Positions 16,922 to 25,786 of a stretch of DNA of 64,000 nt are shown here, piece after piece. The notes beneath the pieces were generated by a model, which saw only the letters and a program-made list of their open reading frames with translations, did not search any database and was not told the DNA's origin. Every line of letters starts with the position of its first letter. Within the stretch, counting starts at the first letter, position 1. Position numbers and translations under genes: made by a program. This DNA comes from CAYPTY01 sp964413935 (lineage in GTDB: Bacteria; Bacteroidota; Rhodothermia; Balneolales; Balneolaceae). The DNA lies in assembly GCA_964413935.1 (NCBI GenBank), contig CAYPTY010000011.1, positions 40,859-104,858 on the forward strand. The letters run 5' to 3'.

Positions 16922-18331
16922 TCACTTACTTACTACTACAAGAGGTTCATGGTGACGAATGCTTTTACCGTTTCTCATCCGTTCAACACCAAAAAATTCG
17001 GGATAGGCGGAGGTTCCGTGTTCATGCATATCCAGACCGGTGATTTCCTCCATCTGTGTAACCCGCAGTCCGAGAAAGGTTTTGATGGCTTTGAATACCA
17101 GAAAAGCCGTTACGGATGTCCAGGCGAAAACGGCAATGATACCAATCGCCTGAATGCCAAGCTGAGTAATGGTTCCTCCGAAAAAGAGCCCGGTAAATTC
17201 AGTGGTGTAAGGAGCCTGCGCAAACAATGCTACAGCCAGTGTTCCCCAGGCACCGGCAAATCCGTGAACGGGGATGGCTCCAACCGGATCATCAATGTTA
17301 AATTTTTCCAGCAGGCGGGTACCATAGAACATGATAATTCCGCCGATGACGCCAATCAAAAGCGCTGAAGTCGGAGAAACCACTGCGCAGCCTGCCGTTA
17401 TGGCTACCAGTCCGGCCAGTGCCCCATTCAGCGTGTAGCCCAGATCGGGTTTTCCGGTATTGACCCATGCGATGAACATAGCCGCAATGGCTCCGCCTGC
17501 ACCAGCCATGTTGGTGGTTACGGCAATCCGGGCAAAGGAAACATCCGCGCCCAGGGTGGAACCGGGATTAAAGCCAAACCATCCCAGCCAGAGAATAAAT
17601 ACCCCAATGGTACCCAGGGCAATGCTATGACCGTGAATGGAACGAACCTCCCCATCCACAAAGCGGCCTATGCGCGGACCCAGAAAGAGAGTGCCAACCA
17701 GTCCGGCCCAGGCACCCACACTGTGAACAACTGTTGATCCGGCAAAATCATGAAAGCCGATTTCGGATAACCAGCCGCCTCCCCAGATCCAGTGTCCAAC
17801 GATCGGATAAATGAAAGCTGTAATGAAAACGGTGTAAATCAGGTAGGAGGTAAATTTGGTGCGTTCGGCCATGGCTCCGGATACGATGGTTGCCGCCGTT
17901 GCCGCAAACACGGCCTGAAAGAACCATTCGGCATAGATCCAGGAATCCAGTTCTCCGGATTCGGTGATGGCCTCACTCAGAAAGAAATTCGAGAAACCGA
18001 ACAATCCGTTCTGGGAAACCCCGTACATGAGGGCAAAGCCAATAGCCCAGAAAAAGATGGTACCCAGTCCGAAGTCCATCATGTTTTTCATCATGATATT
18101 GGCCACGTTTTTAGCCCGCGTAAAACCGGTTTCCACCAGGGCAAATCCGGCTTGCATGAAAAAGACCAGAAAGGCTGCAATCATAATCCAGAGTAAATCG
18201 GCAAAGGTTTTATCTGAATTGGGTGTGATGGAGTTTACCGTTGTTTCAAGGCTCACATCCCCGGCAGCTTCAAGCGAAAAGGGGATCAGTAAGAGGAAGA
18301 GCAGAGCAAGCAGAGATTTTAAGATGCGCAT
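16922..18331 (-). CDS. amt: Ammonium transporter (Amt family)
   Basis: 469 residues with a cleavable signal peptide (LLLIPFSLEAAG) and eleven predicted membrane helices. The signature AGSTVVHSVGAWAGLVG contains the first conserved pore region, and HGFAGAWGTLAVALF follows. It conducts NH4+/NH3 into the cell. No glnK/PII gene is adjacent in the window, unlike many amt operons. The ~190-bp upstream region is strongly AT-rich, with the small inverted repeat CTAATAA/TTATTAG at about 18,411-18,441. Confidence 0.94.
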   Translation of the reverse strand: MRILKSLLALLFLLLIPFSLEAAGDVSLETTVNSITPNSDKTFADLLWIMIAAFLVFFMQAGFALVETGFTRAKNVANIMMKNMMDFGLGTIFFWAIGFALMYGVSQNGLFGFSNFFLSEAITESGELDSWIYAEWFFQAVFAATAATIVSGAMAERTKFTSYLIYTVFITAFIYPIVGHWIWGGGWLSEIGFHDFAGSTVVHSVGAWAGLVGTLFLGPRIGRFVDGEVRSIHGHSIALGTIGVFILWLGWFGFNPGSTLGADVSFARIAVTTNMAGAGGAIAAMFIAWVNTGKPDLGYTLNGALAGLVAITAGCAVVSPTSALLIGVIGGIIMFYGTRLLEKFNIDDPVGAIPVHGFAGAWGTLAVALFAQAPYTTEFTGLFFGGTITQLGIQAIGIIAVFAWTSVTAFLVFKAIKTFLGLRVTQMEEITGLDMHEHGTSAYPEFFGVERMRNGKSIRHHEPLVVVSK

Positions 18332-18519
18332 TCCATTAATTGCTTAGTTGATTATGGGATAACGCGTTAAATAATATTATAAATCACCAGTAAAACAAAA
18401 TAAAATTAATCTAATAACTCAATTATTATAAAACTTATTAGTCTGATTCAGAAAAGCGCTTACAAAATTAAAGAGATGCATTGGAATGATTTAATGTTAG
18501 ACTTCCTTTCTTCGGGAAA

Positions 18520-19086
18520 ATGAAAAATATGGATATCAAAATAGTAAGCAGTACAGATCGGCCCGGTTCAAATACCCGGCTTTTTTCAGAACATGTAAAG
18601 CAAAAATACAAGGAATACGCCGAGGTGGATGCCGAGGTGATATGCCTTATGGACTTCCCCCTGGCTGATGTGCAGGGTGGAGTATACGGGCATGAGCCAC
18701 AGTCGGTTATCGACTTCAGGGAGCCACTGGTGAATGCAGATGGACTGGTATTTGTGATACCGGAATACAATGGTGGTTTTCCGGGTATACTTAAAATGTT
18801 TATCGACTATCTGCCCTTTCCCAAAGCATTTCAGAAAATGCCCATCGCCTATATCGGTATAGCTAATGGTGCATTTGGTGCCCTGCGCCCTGTGGAGCAG
18901 TTTCAGATGGTAGCCGGATACCGCAATGCCCTGTCTTTTCCGGAGCGGGTATTTGTGCCCCGTTTCAACAAGGAGTTTGATCCTGAACTGGGTCTGGTGG
19001 ATCCTTTCAAGCGCGATCTGCTGAAGACACAGATTATTAACTTCACAGACTTTGTAGCGGCGAACCGGGAAACTAGCTTAGCTTAA
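18520..19086 (+). CDS. NADPH-dependent FMN reductase family protein
   Basis: 188 residues with the flavodoxin-like fold. The N-terminal IVSSTDRPGSNTRLF is the phosphate-binding loop and VFVIPEYNGGFPGILK carries the conserved PEYNxG motif of azoreductase/chromate reductase-like proteins. It should reduce FMN or quinones with NAD(P)H. A start nine bases downstream (MDIKIVSS) is equally possible. Its last 14 bp overlap the convergent response-regulator gene. Confidence 0.88.
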   Translation: MKNMDIKIVSSTDRPGSNTRLFSEHVKQKYKEYAEVDAEVICLMDFPLADVQGGVYGHEPQSVIDFREPLVNADGLVFVIPEYNGGFPGILKMFIDYLPFPKAFQKMPIAYIGIANGAFGALRPVEQFQMVAGYRNALSFPERVFVPRFNKEFDPELGLVDPFKRDLLKTQIINFTDFVAANRETSLA

Positions 19087-19777
19087 GCATGTATCCCACC
19101 CCGTGCAGTGTGATAAGGTACCGGGGTTCATCCGGATGCAGTTCGATCTTAGCCCGTAGCTTGGAAATGTGAACATCAACGGTTCGCGTATTGGTGCTGT
19201 ATTCGTATCGCCACACTTTTTCGAGGAGATCATCCCTTGAAACGGCTTCATTGGCATTGGAAACCAGGAAACGAATCAGTTCCACCTCCCGGGCGGTGAG
19301 TTCTATCTTTTCGCCTTCGGGGCGTTCAACGATTGATTCCTTCAGGTCAATGTTAACGGGCCCCAGCTTTACGTAGTCAATTTTGTTGGAACTGGAATAC
19401 ACCCCGGATCGGCGCAAACGGGCTTTTATTCGGGCAAGTAGTTCTTTAACACCAAATGGTTTGGTGAGGTAATCGTCCGCCCCGATATTTAATCCTGCTA
19501 CCTTGTCAATTTCCTGGTCGCGGGCTGTCAACATAATCACAGGGAAGGTGTATTTATGCTCCCGCACTTCCTTGCAGATATCATAACCGCTTTTGCCCGG
19601 TAGCATCACATCGAGCAGCATCAGATCCGGTTCATGTTCTTTAACCATGTCTACGGCATCAACGCCCGTCTCACATACCAGCACCTCATATCCTTCATTC
19701 TCGAGGGTATCCCGCAGGGTGAAAACCAGACTGGGTTCATCCTCCACCACCAGAATTTTCGTTGTTTTAGCCGACAT
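19073..19777 (-). CDS. OmpR/PhoB-family response regulator
   Basis: 234 residues. A receiver domain (phosphoacceptor Asp in LMLLDVMLPGKSGYD) is followed by a winged-helix DNA-binding domain (LTAREVELIRFLVSN, TRTVDVHISKLRAKIE, LITLHGVGYML). It overlaps the sensor kinase gene by 11 bp and forms the last gene of that unit. Such regulators bind direct repeats at 11-bp spacing, so it is one candidate to read the TTAACA repeats at 8258-8316 and 50,699-50,715. That link is inference, and other OmpR-type regulators must exist in the genome. Confidence 0.93.
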   Translation of the reverse strand: MSAKTTKILVVEDEPSLVFTLRDTLENEGYEVLVCETGVDAVDMVKEHEPDLMLLDVMLPGKSGYDICKEVREHKYTFPVIMLTARDQEIDKVAGLNIGADDYLTKPFGVKELLARIKARLRRSGVYSSSNKIDYVKLGPVNIDLKESIVERPEGEKIELTAREVELIRFLVSNANEAVSRDDLLEKVWRYEYSTNTRTVDVHISKLRAKIELHPDEPRYLITLHGVGYMLKLS

Positions 19778-21476
19778 ACTCCATATTCTCCGTTTCTGTG
19801 TTGCTTTGGTGTCGCTTATCCATGTCTTTCAGTGAAGCAAGGTTACTTTCATCCAGAGCCGGAAATTTAATAATAAATGTGGTTCCTTTTCCGGTTTCGC
19901 TTTCCACTTCGATGCCGGCTCCGTTCAGGTCCACATAATTCTTGACGATTGACAGTCCAAGTCCGTGTCCTTTGGTGCTTGCAGTCAGTGAATCCTCGAC
20001 CCGATAGAATTTATCAAAGATATGACGCTGGGCTTTTTTCGGAATACCCATGCCTTTATCCTGAACCTTGAGTACAATCTCATCCTTCACCTGCTCCAGA
20101 AAGTATCCCACATATTTGGTATCCGGACTGTATTTAATAGCATTCTCGGTGAGGTTATTCAGTATGGTTTCCAGGCTGTCTGCATCTGCATAAATCTGTG
20201 GGAGTGAATCCGGGATGGATGTTTCTACCTCAAAACCCTTTTGTTCCAGATAGGGACGGTTATTCTCCACAAACTCAAGAGTAAACTGGTTGATCTCAAC
20301 GGGCACCTGCTGAACGAATGATTCACCCGCATCAGCCTTGGCCACATCCAGCAGGCTTTCAATCATTTTGCGGAGGCGAATGGCTTCATTATAAATATGA
20401 TCGCCGTACTTCTTCAGCCTGTCCTCATCCTTAACCCGGCCATCAGCAATGTTCTCACCTGCGGCCTGCATCACGGCCAGCGGGGTTTTAAGTTCATGGG
20501 TCACATTGGCCAGGAAACCAGCCTGACGCATCGCCAGTTTACGTTCTTTCTGGGCTGTGTTAAACATGAAGAACATTGCTCCGATCAGCAAACTTACGGC
20601 CGCACCCAGAACAAGCAGGTTCTTGGTCAGGGAATCATTATAGGCTACCGCTGCCTCAGTGGTGTTGTATTGAATTTTAATATTCCAGTTCTGGAAGAAG
20701 TTCGGAAATACCTGCCGATAGTCTACCAGATCCACATCATAGTCTATGCTGGAAGCATTGGTAGCCAGTACCTCATCCTGAACCCAGTTATGCAGCCATA
20801 CTGCAACTCCTGATTTATTTTCATCACCAAAGGTTTCGACCAGCAGGGGTTGGATGTAATCGTTAACCAGATAATCCTGATCGATGATAAAAGTCAGAAA
20901 ACCGATGATGTTCCGATCGCCGTTTATGTCGATGAGGGCAATATTCATGCTGCGGTGGGTATCAAACTGCACGCTGGTATTCCAGCGGTATTCGATGTCA
21001 TCCAGTGCAATGCGGGCCCGCGTTCGGGCTACCCCCACTCCATCACATATCAGGTCGTTATAATCCCTGGTCGGATCAAATTTGTCATTTTCATTATCGT
21101 AGCTGAAAACCCTGCTGTTGCCACAGGGATCGGTATTTTCAGGGGTGTAGTATACCTCTGAATAAAAACCGCTGTTTGCAGCCTTTTCAATTACTTCCTT
21201 GAAATTATCGGGGAATTGTCTGTTTTGTTCGAACTGAGCCTCCACCGTCGATAAATTGATGCGCCCCAGTCCCCAGAAAGGCTCATACATGGACTGCCGG
21301 ATTTTGCTGACTACTTCTTCCAGCTGCAGGTTTTTGCGTTCACGATCGGTATCCACCATGGTATTCCTAAGAGTGTACAGGGAGTACACATTCATACCAG
21401 TGAGGGCGATGATGGCTACAAGTCCGGCTGCGAGCAGAACCCAGCGGGCAATTCGATTTTTACTGATGGAATTCAT
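19767..21476 (-). CDS. Membrane sensor histidine kinase
   Basis: 569 residues. A membrane helix at residues ~12-30, a ~260-residue extracytoplasmic sensor domain and a second helix (LLVLGAAVSLLIGAMFFMFN) precede the kinase core. H-box FLANVTHELKTPLAVMQAAG, N-box LNNLTENAIKYSPDT and G-boxes (DKGMGIPKK, GHGLGLSIVK) are intact. It should autophosphorylate and pass phosphate to the overlapping response regulator. The sensor domain matched nothing I recognise; the ligand is unknown. Confidence 0.93.
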   Translation of the reverse strand: MNSISKNRIARWVLLAAGLVAIIALTGMNVYSLYTLRNTMVDTDRERKNLQLEEVVSKIRQSMYEPFWGLGRINLSTVEAQFEQNRQFPDNFKEVIEKAANSGFYSEVYYTPENTDPCGNSRVFSYDNENDKFDPTRDYNDLICDGVGVARTRARIALDDIEYRWNTSVQFDTHRSMNIALIDINGDRNIIGFLTFIIDQDYLVNDYIQPLLVETFGDENKSGVAVWLHNWVQDEVLATNASSIDYDVDLVDYRQVFPNFFQNWNIKIQYNTTEAAVAYNDSLTKNLLVLGAAVSLLIGAMFFMFNTAQKERKLAMRQAGFLANVTHELKTPLAVMQAAGENIADGRVKDEDRLKKYGDHIYNEAIRLRKMIESLLDVAKADAGESFVQQVPVEINQFTLEFVENNRPYLEQKGFEVETSIPDSLPQIYADADSLETILNNLTENAIKYSPDTKYVGYFLEQVKDEIVLKVQDKGMGIPKKAQRHIFDKFYRVEDSLTASTKGHGLGLSIVKNYVDLNGAGIEVESETGKGTTFIIKFPALDESNLASLKDMDKRHQSNTETENMEYVG

Positions 21477-21552
21477 AACACGCTTATGTTAATGAATTTT
21501 CAATTGCATATGCCCGAAATAAAAACTTTTAACAAATAAATGGCATAAAAAA

Positions 21553-21578
21553 AGCCCTCCCTGCATGCAGGGAAGGCT
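21553..21578 (-). terminator. Rho-independent terminator after the M1 peptidase
   Basis: The self-complementary TCCCTGCATGCAGGGA is extended by AGCC/GGCT after one mismatch. On the minus strand it is followed by seven T. It ends the M1 peptidase transcript. Confidence 0.85.
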
Positions 21579-21597
21579 TAATCAGGATACAGATCCT

Positions 21598-23583
21598 TTA
21601 TTTTTCCCAGGTGTTATTAGCCCGCTCAACATCCGGGAAGTATATCTCTTTGTCGATGGTGACTTTGGTTACTTCCTTTCCGTTATCCAGTGTGAGGCTG
21701 GCTGTTCGGGTACCCTGAAGCCAGGTTTCAGCATCAATACGCTCATCCTGTGTTCTACCATCGGAATATTCAATGCTAAGCAGTACCGGAAGGATCAGGT
21801 TACCGTTATCCCGAATGATGATGGTGGTGGTATTGCCTTCCTGAGTTACGCTTTCCACGGCCTGATCCATCACCCAGGTTTCGAAGTAATATCCTCTCCA
21901 GAAGTAATCCAGATTCTGTCCGCTTACGGTGTTGAAGGTATTGAACAGGTCGTAGGGTGTTGGGTGTTTATAAGCCCAGTTTTCCATGTAAGTAGTCCAG
22001 GCTTCATAAAAGAGTTCTTCACCAAGAATCCCCTGCAATACAATGAGTCCGGACCCGGGTTTTGGATAGGATGCCACTCCGTATGCCGGTCCGGGATAGT
22101 GATAGTCGGACCATCGCATGATGGGACCTTCATAATCGGTTCCTGCAATCCAGAGGAAGGCGCTGAATTCACGTTCGCGGCTTTCGGATTCAGGATAGTA
22201 ATCCCATCGGGCATTGGCTTCATGGAAGGTGGTTGAACCTTCATCCATCCAGGCGTGACGACGTTCATTGCTGGAAACGATCATCGGCATCCACATGTGA
22301 GCCAGTTCATGGGCGGTCACATCATATAAATTCGGCAGCTGGGCACGGTTGTAATCGCCCATCAGGGTCATCATCGGAAATTCCATTCCGCCTCCGATGA
22401 TGCCGGAACCTTCAACTGAGGTCATGTGAGGCCAGGGATAGGGAATTTGGGTGTATTCAGACAGAAATTTGATGGAATGTGCAGCGAATTCAGCTTCCTT
22501 TTCCCATTTCGGGGCCAGCGGTCGCCAGAATGAGTTGATGCGGGTATAGTCGGTGGTACCGTCTCCATCCAGATCCCCAACCGAAGTGCGTACCCCATCC
22601 CACTGTGACTCGAGGGTGGCACTGAAAGCCACATCGCGAACATTTTCAGCACGGAAAGACCAGGTAAGCTGTCCATTGTCGCTGCTTCTGGTGGCCAAAC
22701 CCACTTCATCGGAGCCGACGATGGTCATCACTTCGTCAGAATTTCCTGCATCAACATAACGGCTGTATACCTCATCAGCCAGCACTTCTTCGCCATTCAG
22801 CAGTTCACCGGTCGACATAACCAGCCATTGTTCAGGAGCCGTAATGTCGATGGTATAATTTCCGAAGCCGTGGTAAAATTCAGCATTGGAGGTAAAGGTG
22901 TCCAGAAACCATCCTTCCAGGTCATCATAAACCCGCACATGCGGATAGTAGTAGGCTAGATAGAATAGATTATCCTGGCTGTGGCCCATGCGTGCGCCTG
23001 CTCCGCGTTGTGGTATGGCAAAATCCCAGTCTATTTCAAAAGTGCGGCTGGAATCAGGCATCAGGGGTTGTGGTAAAATCACAATCATGTTGGTTCCCTG
23101 AATGTTATAACCCGGCTGATTCCGGTTTACGGGCTGTAGTTCCTGCCCTTGATGGGTAACCCGGGTAACATTTGCCCCGCCGGTTATTTCTACCGGCTCC
23201 AGTCGTACATTGCCTTCTTTGTGCAGGTTCTGGGCAATTTCGAAAACAACAGCGCCGAGTGTGTCAGGCGAGTTATTATAGTAGGTGATGGAGGCCGTGC
23301 CGTTTAATTTCTTGTTTTCGGTGTCCAGAATAAGGTCCATATCGTACTCAGACCATTGAGTCCAGTAGTTGGGTCCCGGTTTTCCTTCCAGCGTTCGTGT
23401 TCCATTTGCCAGTGCCTGCGCATAGCTATCGGGCAGGTCAATGGGATAGGGGATGGGGCGTTCAATTTCGAGGGCGGTTCTTTCGGCTGAAGCCTGCGAA
23501 TCGGTTGAGGTTGAGTTCTGTGTAGTTGAACAAGCCAGAAGCAACAGCGCGGCTACCCCAAGCAGATACTTATATGATTGCAT
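21598..23583 (-). CDS. M1-family metallopeptidase lipoprotein
   Basis: 661 residues. A lipobox (LLLLACSTTQ, Cys18) puts it on a membrane surface. The zinc motif HELAHMW near residue 423 and the downstream glutamate in HAWMDEGSTTFHE make a complete gluzincin site. The exopeptidase motif appears as SVEGSGIIGGGMEFP. It is an aminopeptidase-type enzyme that would trim peptides outside the cytoplasm. It is a single gene with its own terminator; the receiver protein at 23,629 is upstream on the same strand. Confidence 0.92.
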   Translation of the reverse strand: MQSYKYLLGVAALLLLACSTTQNSTSTDSQASAERTALEIERPIPYPIDLPDSYAQALANGTRTLEGKPGPNYWTQWSEYDMDLILDTENKKLNGTASITYYNNSPDTLGAVVFEIAQNLHKEGNVRLEPVEITGGANVTRVTHQGQELQPVNRNQPGYNIQGTNMIVILPQPLMPDSSRTFEIDWDFAIPQRGAGARMGHSQDNLFYLAYYYPHVRVYDDLEGWFLDTFTSNAEFYHGFGNYTIDITAPEQWLVMSTGELLNGEEVLADEVYSRYVDAGNSDEVMTIVGSDEVGLATRSSDNGQLTWSFRAENVRDVAFSATLESQWDGVRTSVGDLDGDGTTDYTRINSFWRPLAPKWEKEAEFAAHSIKFLSEYTQIPYPWPHMTSVEGSGIIGGGMEFPMMTLMGDYNRAQLPNLYDVTAHELAHMWMPMIVSSNERRHAWMDEGSTTFHEANARWDYYPESESREREFSAFLWIAGTDYEGPIMRWSDYHYPGPAYGVASYPKPGSGLIVLQGILGEELFYEAWTTYMENWAYKHPTPYDLFNTFNTVSGQNLDYFWRGYYFETWVMDQAVESVTQEGNTTTIIIRDNGNLILPVLLSIEYSDGRTQDERIDAETWLQGTRTASLTLDNGKEVTKVTIDKEIYFPDVERANNTWEK

Positions 23584-23628
23584 AGGTTTTGAGTTTAATT
23601 GTGAGACAGGTAGAGCGACATCAGAAGG

Positions 23629-24009
23629 TCAGGGGATGCGCTCAATATTTTTTTCGATGGCCTCTTTGAGGTCATTGAATTCGATGGGCTTTACCAGGTA
23701 TTCCAGATAATTGGTTTCCTTGGCGCGCTCAACGTGATAGGGATCAGAATTACCGGTGATATAAATCACGGGCACATCAGAAAACTTACGAATTTCAATC
23801 ATGGCGTCAATACCATCCATATCCCCTTCAAGGGTGATGTCCATAAGGATGAGATCCGGGCTGATTCTTTTAGCCACTTCGATGGCGGTTTTTCCATAAA
23901 CCAACTCACCTTCCGCGAAATATCCAAGGCGTTCTAGGTAACTCTCGTACAGTAAATTGAGGATGAGATCATCCTCGACAATCATGACCGTTTTCTGATC
24001 GGAACTCAT
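23629..24009 (-). CDS. Stand-alone response-regulator receiver protein
   Basis: 126 residues comprising only a CheY-like receiver domain. The phosphoacceptor is in LILMDITLEGDMDGIDA and the conserved Thr/Lys follow in VIYITGNSD and YLVKPIEF. With no output domain it may act by protein contact or phosphotransfer. No histidine kinase is directly adjacent; the nearest is at 19,767-21,476. Confidence 0.88.
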   Translation of the reverse strand: MSSDQKTVMIVEDDLILNLLYESYLERLGYFAEGELVYGKTAIEVAKRISPDLILMDITLEGDMDGIDAMIEIRKFSDVPVIYITGNSDPYHVERAKETNYLEYLVKPIEFNDLKEAIEKNIERIP

Positions 24010-24110
24010 CGTAGTAGAAATAACAGGTGTCTGTATAGATTAAGAAACAATTATAACATGTTTTTCCTACTAAAGGAAACCCAAATGTGAAATCGCCGGG
24101 AGGCTTAACA

Positions 24111-24794
24111 TTATCGATTGTTTGTGAGGAGGCTTACAATTTCCCTGAGATCGGAAACCAGGTAATCGTGCTGATAATCTTCAAGGTCGCTTCGTTCATG
24201 TGTGCCGTAAAGAACCCCGATAGTCAGGCCGCATCCGGCATTTTTTCCTTCATCCAGATCGGAAGGAGTATCTCCGATTTTAGCGACCATAGCCGGATCT
24301 TCAATCTCTAGTTCGCTCATAATTTTGCGAATCATAAAGGGTTCGGGTCGGCCTTCTTCTACTTCATCACTGCAGGCTGAGGCGTCGATGAGCTCATTTT
24401 CATACCAGCCAAGACGGTTTGCAATGATATCCGCTGTTGACCGGCTAAAACCGGTATTAAAAGCTACTTTGATATCCTTTTCCTTCAGTTCCCGAAACAC
24501 CGCACTGGCTCCATCAACTTCACGGACTTCGTCCGATTCGGCATAGTATTTATTGATGTTCTGCAGAAAGGCGTCGTGAATTTCCAAAGCCAGTTCATCG
24601 GAAGCCCGTTCAGACACTACCTGTTCCAGTATTTCCCCGATGGCCTGTAACTTTCTGATGCCCATTACGGAGTTTACCATGTCGAGCGGGGCATCAATGC
24701 CCTTGTCGTTTAGTGCATTTTTAAAACACTGGAAAACGGCATTTTCACTGTCATCTACAGTGGTCCCGGCAAGGTCAAATATGGCTAATTTCAA
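24111..24794 (-). CDS. Phosphonatase-like HAD hydrolase (TIGR03351 type)
   Basis: 227 residues. HAD motif I is FDLAGTTVDD (nucleophile Asp7), motif II lies in NTGFSR (Thr114), motif III in GRPEPFM (Arg149) and motif IV is GDTPSDLDEG (Asp175/Asp179). The DLAGTTVD form and the cap sequence MGIRK (Lys48, aligning with the Schiff-base lysine of phosphonoacetaldehyde hydrolase) place it in the phosphonatase-like group. It is shorter than true PhnX (~265). Expected role: cleavage of a phosphonoacetaldehyde-like substrate to an aldehyde and phosphate. Operator-like sites upstream are shared with the XRE-cupin regulator's promoter region. A generic phosphoglycolate-phosphatase-like role is the alternative. 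Confidence 0.82.
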   Translation of the reverse strand: MKLAIFDLAGTTVDDSENAVFQCFKNALNDKGIDAPLDMVNSVMGIRKLQAIGEILEQVVSERASDELALEIHDAFLQNINKYYAESDEVREVDGASAVFRELKEKDIKVAFNTGFSRSTADIIANRLGWYENELIDASACSDEVEEGRPEPFMIRKIMSELEIEDPAMVAKIGDTPSDLDEGKNAGCGLTIGVLYGTHERSDLEDYQHDYLVSDLREIVSLLTNNR

Positions 24795-24853
24795 TAGAGT
24801 ATCCCCCCGAAAAAGATTGAAAAGCGAATCGTAGTTAGTTCAAAAATTTGAGC

Positions 24854-24870
24854 TATAGTAAAAATATTTA
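24854..24870. promoter_or_regulatory. Partial operator-like site before the HAD gene
   Basis: TATAGTAAAAATATTTA shares ATAGTAAAAAT with the stronger site at 24,941-24,959. It lies 60-76 bp upstream of the phosphonatase-like gene start. Confidence 0.3.
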
Positions 24871-24940
24871 ATCACTGATAAAATAAAATTACTGTTTAAT
24901 TACTCTTAAGCTTTTGTTTGGGACTTAACCTTAAGGTAAT

Positions 24941-24959
24941 ATTTACAAATAGTAAAAAT
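24941..24959. promoter_or_regulatory. Candidate XRE-cupin operator, HAD-gene side
   Basis: ATTTACAAATAGTAAAAAT contains the dyad TTTAC-AAATA-GTAAA. Its 13-mer ATTTACAAATAGT is repeated exactly at 25,688-25,700 in the divergent regulator/TonB-receptor region, and both copies are preceded by GGTAA. A 10-bp palindrome ACCTTAAGGT sits just upstream (24,928-24,937). It lies in the gap between the regulator gene and the phosphonatase-like gene it probably controls. Confidence 0.5.
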
Positions 24960-25534
24960 CAGGAAGTGCGGTTGGCATACACTTTCAGGAGGGATGTGGC
25001 ATTGTCCGTTTTATTTTCGAGGGAATGAGGAGTTTTGCCTTCGAATAACATGGAATCCCCTTCTTTCAGATGTATGATTTCATTTTCGAGCCCGTAGATA
25101 ATCTCACCTTTTAATACATATACAAACTCCACATTGTCGTTACCAATGGGTTTTCGGTAAGTACGGGGTTCAATTTCGATGACACTCATCAACAGATTCA
25201 TCCCCAGTAAACTCTGATTGAATAGGTGTTCATATTTAAGGCCTTTGGAATCATAACGTGTTTCCACTTCCCCCTCCCCCTTACGGGTAATGAAATACAG
25301 CTCCTCTTCATTTTTGCGGTCAACAGCCGACATGATTTCTGATAGGGTGGTATCCAGTGCATAAGCAATATTGTAGAGCACCGGCAGAGAAGGGGTGGTA
25401 CGGTTGTTTTCAATCCGTGAAAGCAGTCCCGCTGAGACCCCGCTTTTTTCAGCCAGATTAGTGAGCGTTGCACCTTTTTCAGTGCGTATGCGCTTCAGTG
25501 CTTTGCCAATTTCAGAAAGAGATTTGTTTTTCAT
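24959..25534 (-). CDS. XRE-family regulator with C-terminal cupin
   Basis: 191 residues. An N-terminal helix-turn-helix (LKRIRTEKGATLTNLAEKSG, VSAGLLSRIENNRTTPSLP) is joined to a cupin domain (DNVEFVYVLKGEI, LKEGDSMLFEGKTPHSLEN). This PuuR-like architecture senses a small metabolite through the cupin and controls catabolic genes. The ATG at 25,534 is chosen because upstream codons show no family similarity and have weak coding character. It is flanked by two copies of one operator-like sequence, one before the phosphonatase-like gene and one in the divergent region with the TonB receptor, so it probably controls both sides and itself. Confidence 0.88.
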   Translation of the reverse strand: MKNKSLSEIGKALKRIRTEKGATLTNLAEKSGVSAGLLSRIENNRTTPSLPVLYNIAYALDTTLSEIMSAVDRKNEEELYFITRKGEGEVETRYDSKGLKYEHLFNQSLLGMNLLMSVIEIEPRTYRKPIGNDNVEFVYVLKGEIIYGLENEIIHLKEGDSMLFEGKTPHSLENKTDNATSLLKVYANRTS

Positions 25535-25678
25535 GAGGCGATTGATGCAATAACTTAATGTGTATTTAAAACACAGTTTATAGTTCGGGGAGAATATAAT
25601 CACATATTGTTATTGACCGCAGGCTGATTATCAGTACCCATTGCCCTTCTCAAGCGGAAATCCAGAATTTGCATATAG

Positions 25679-25700
25679 GTAAATAAAATTTACAAATAGT
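25679..25700. promoter_or_regulatory. Candidate XRE-cupin operator, TonB-receptor side
   Basis: GTAAAT-AAA-ATTTAC is a perfect dyad (25,679-25,693). It overlaps the 13-mer ATTTACAAATAGT (25,688-25,700) that is also found at 24,941-24,953. It sits between the divergent regulator and TonB-receptor starts, about 90-110 bp before the receptor. Confidence 0.55.
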
Positions 25701-25786
25701 TATATTCTGGTAATACACGGATAATCATTCCTTAATTTCATGCGGTGAACTTGTCAGGCGTAAAGGGATAACTTAGTTCATGCCAA

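Noticed and set aside
24111..24794. Canonical phosphonoacetaldehyde hydrolase (PhnX)
   Set aside because: The protein is about 40 residues shorter than PhnX and its motifs fit the TIGR03351 phosphonatase-like group better, so the phnX symbol was withheld.
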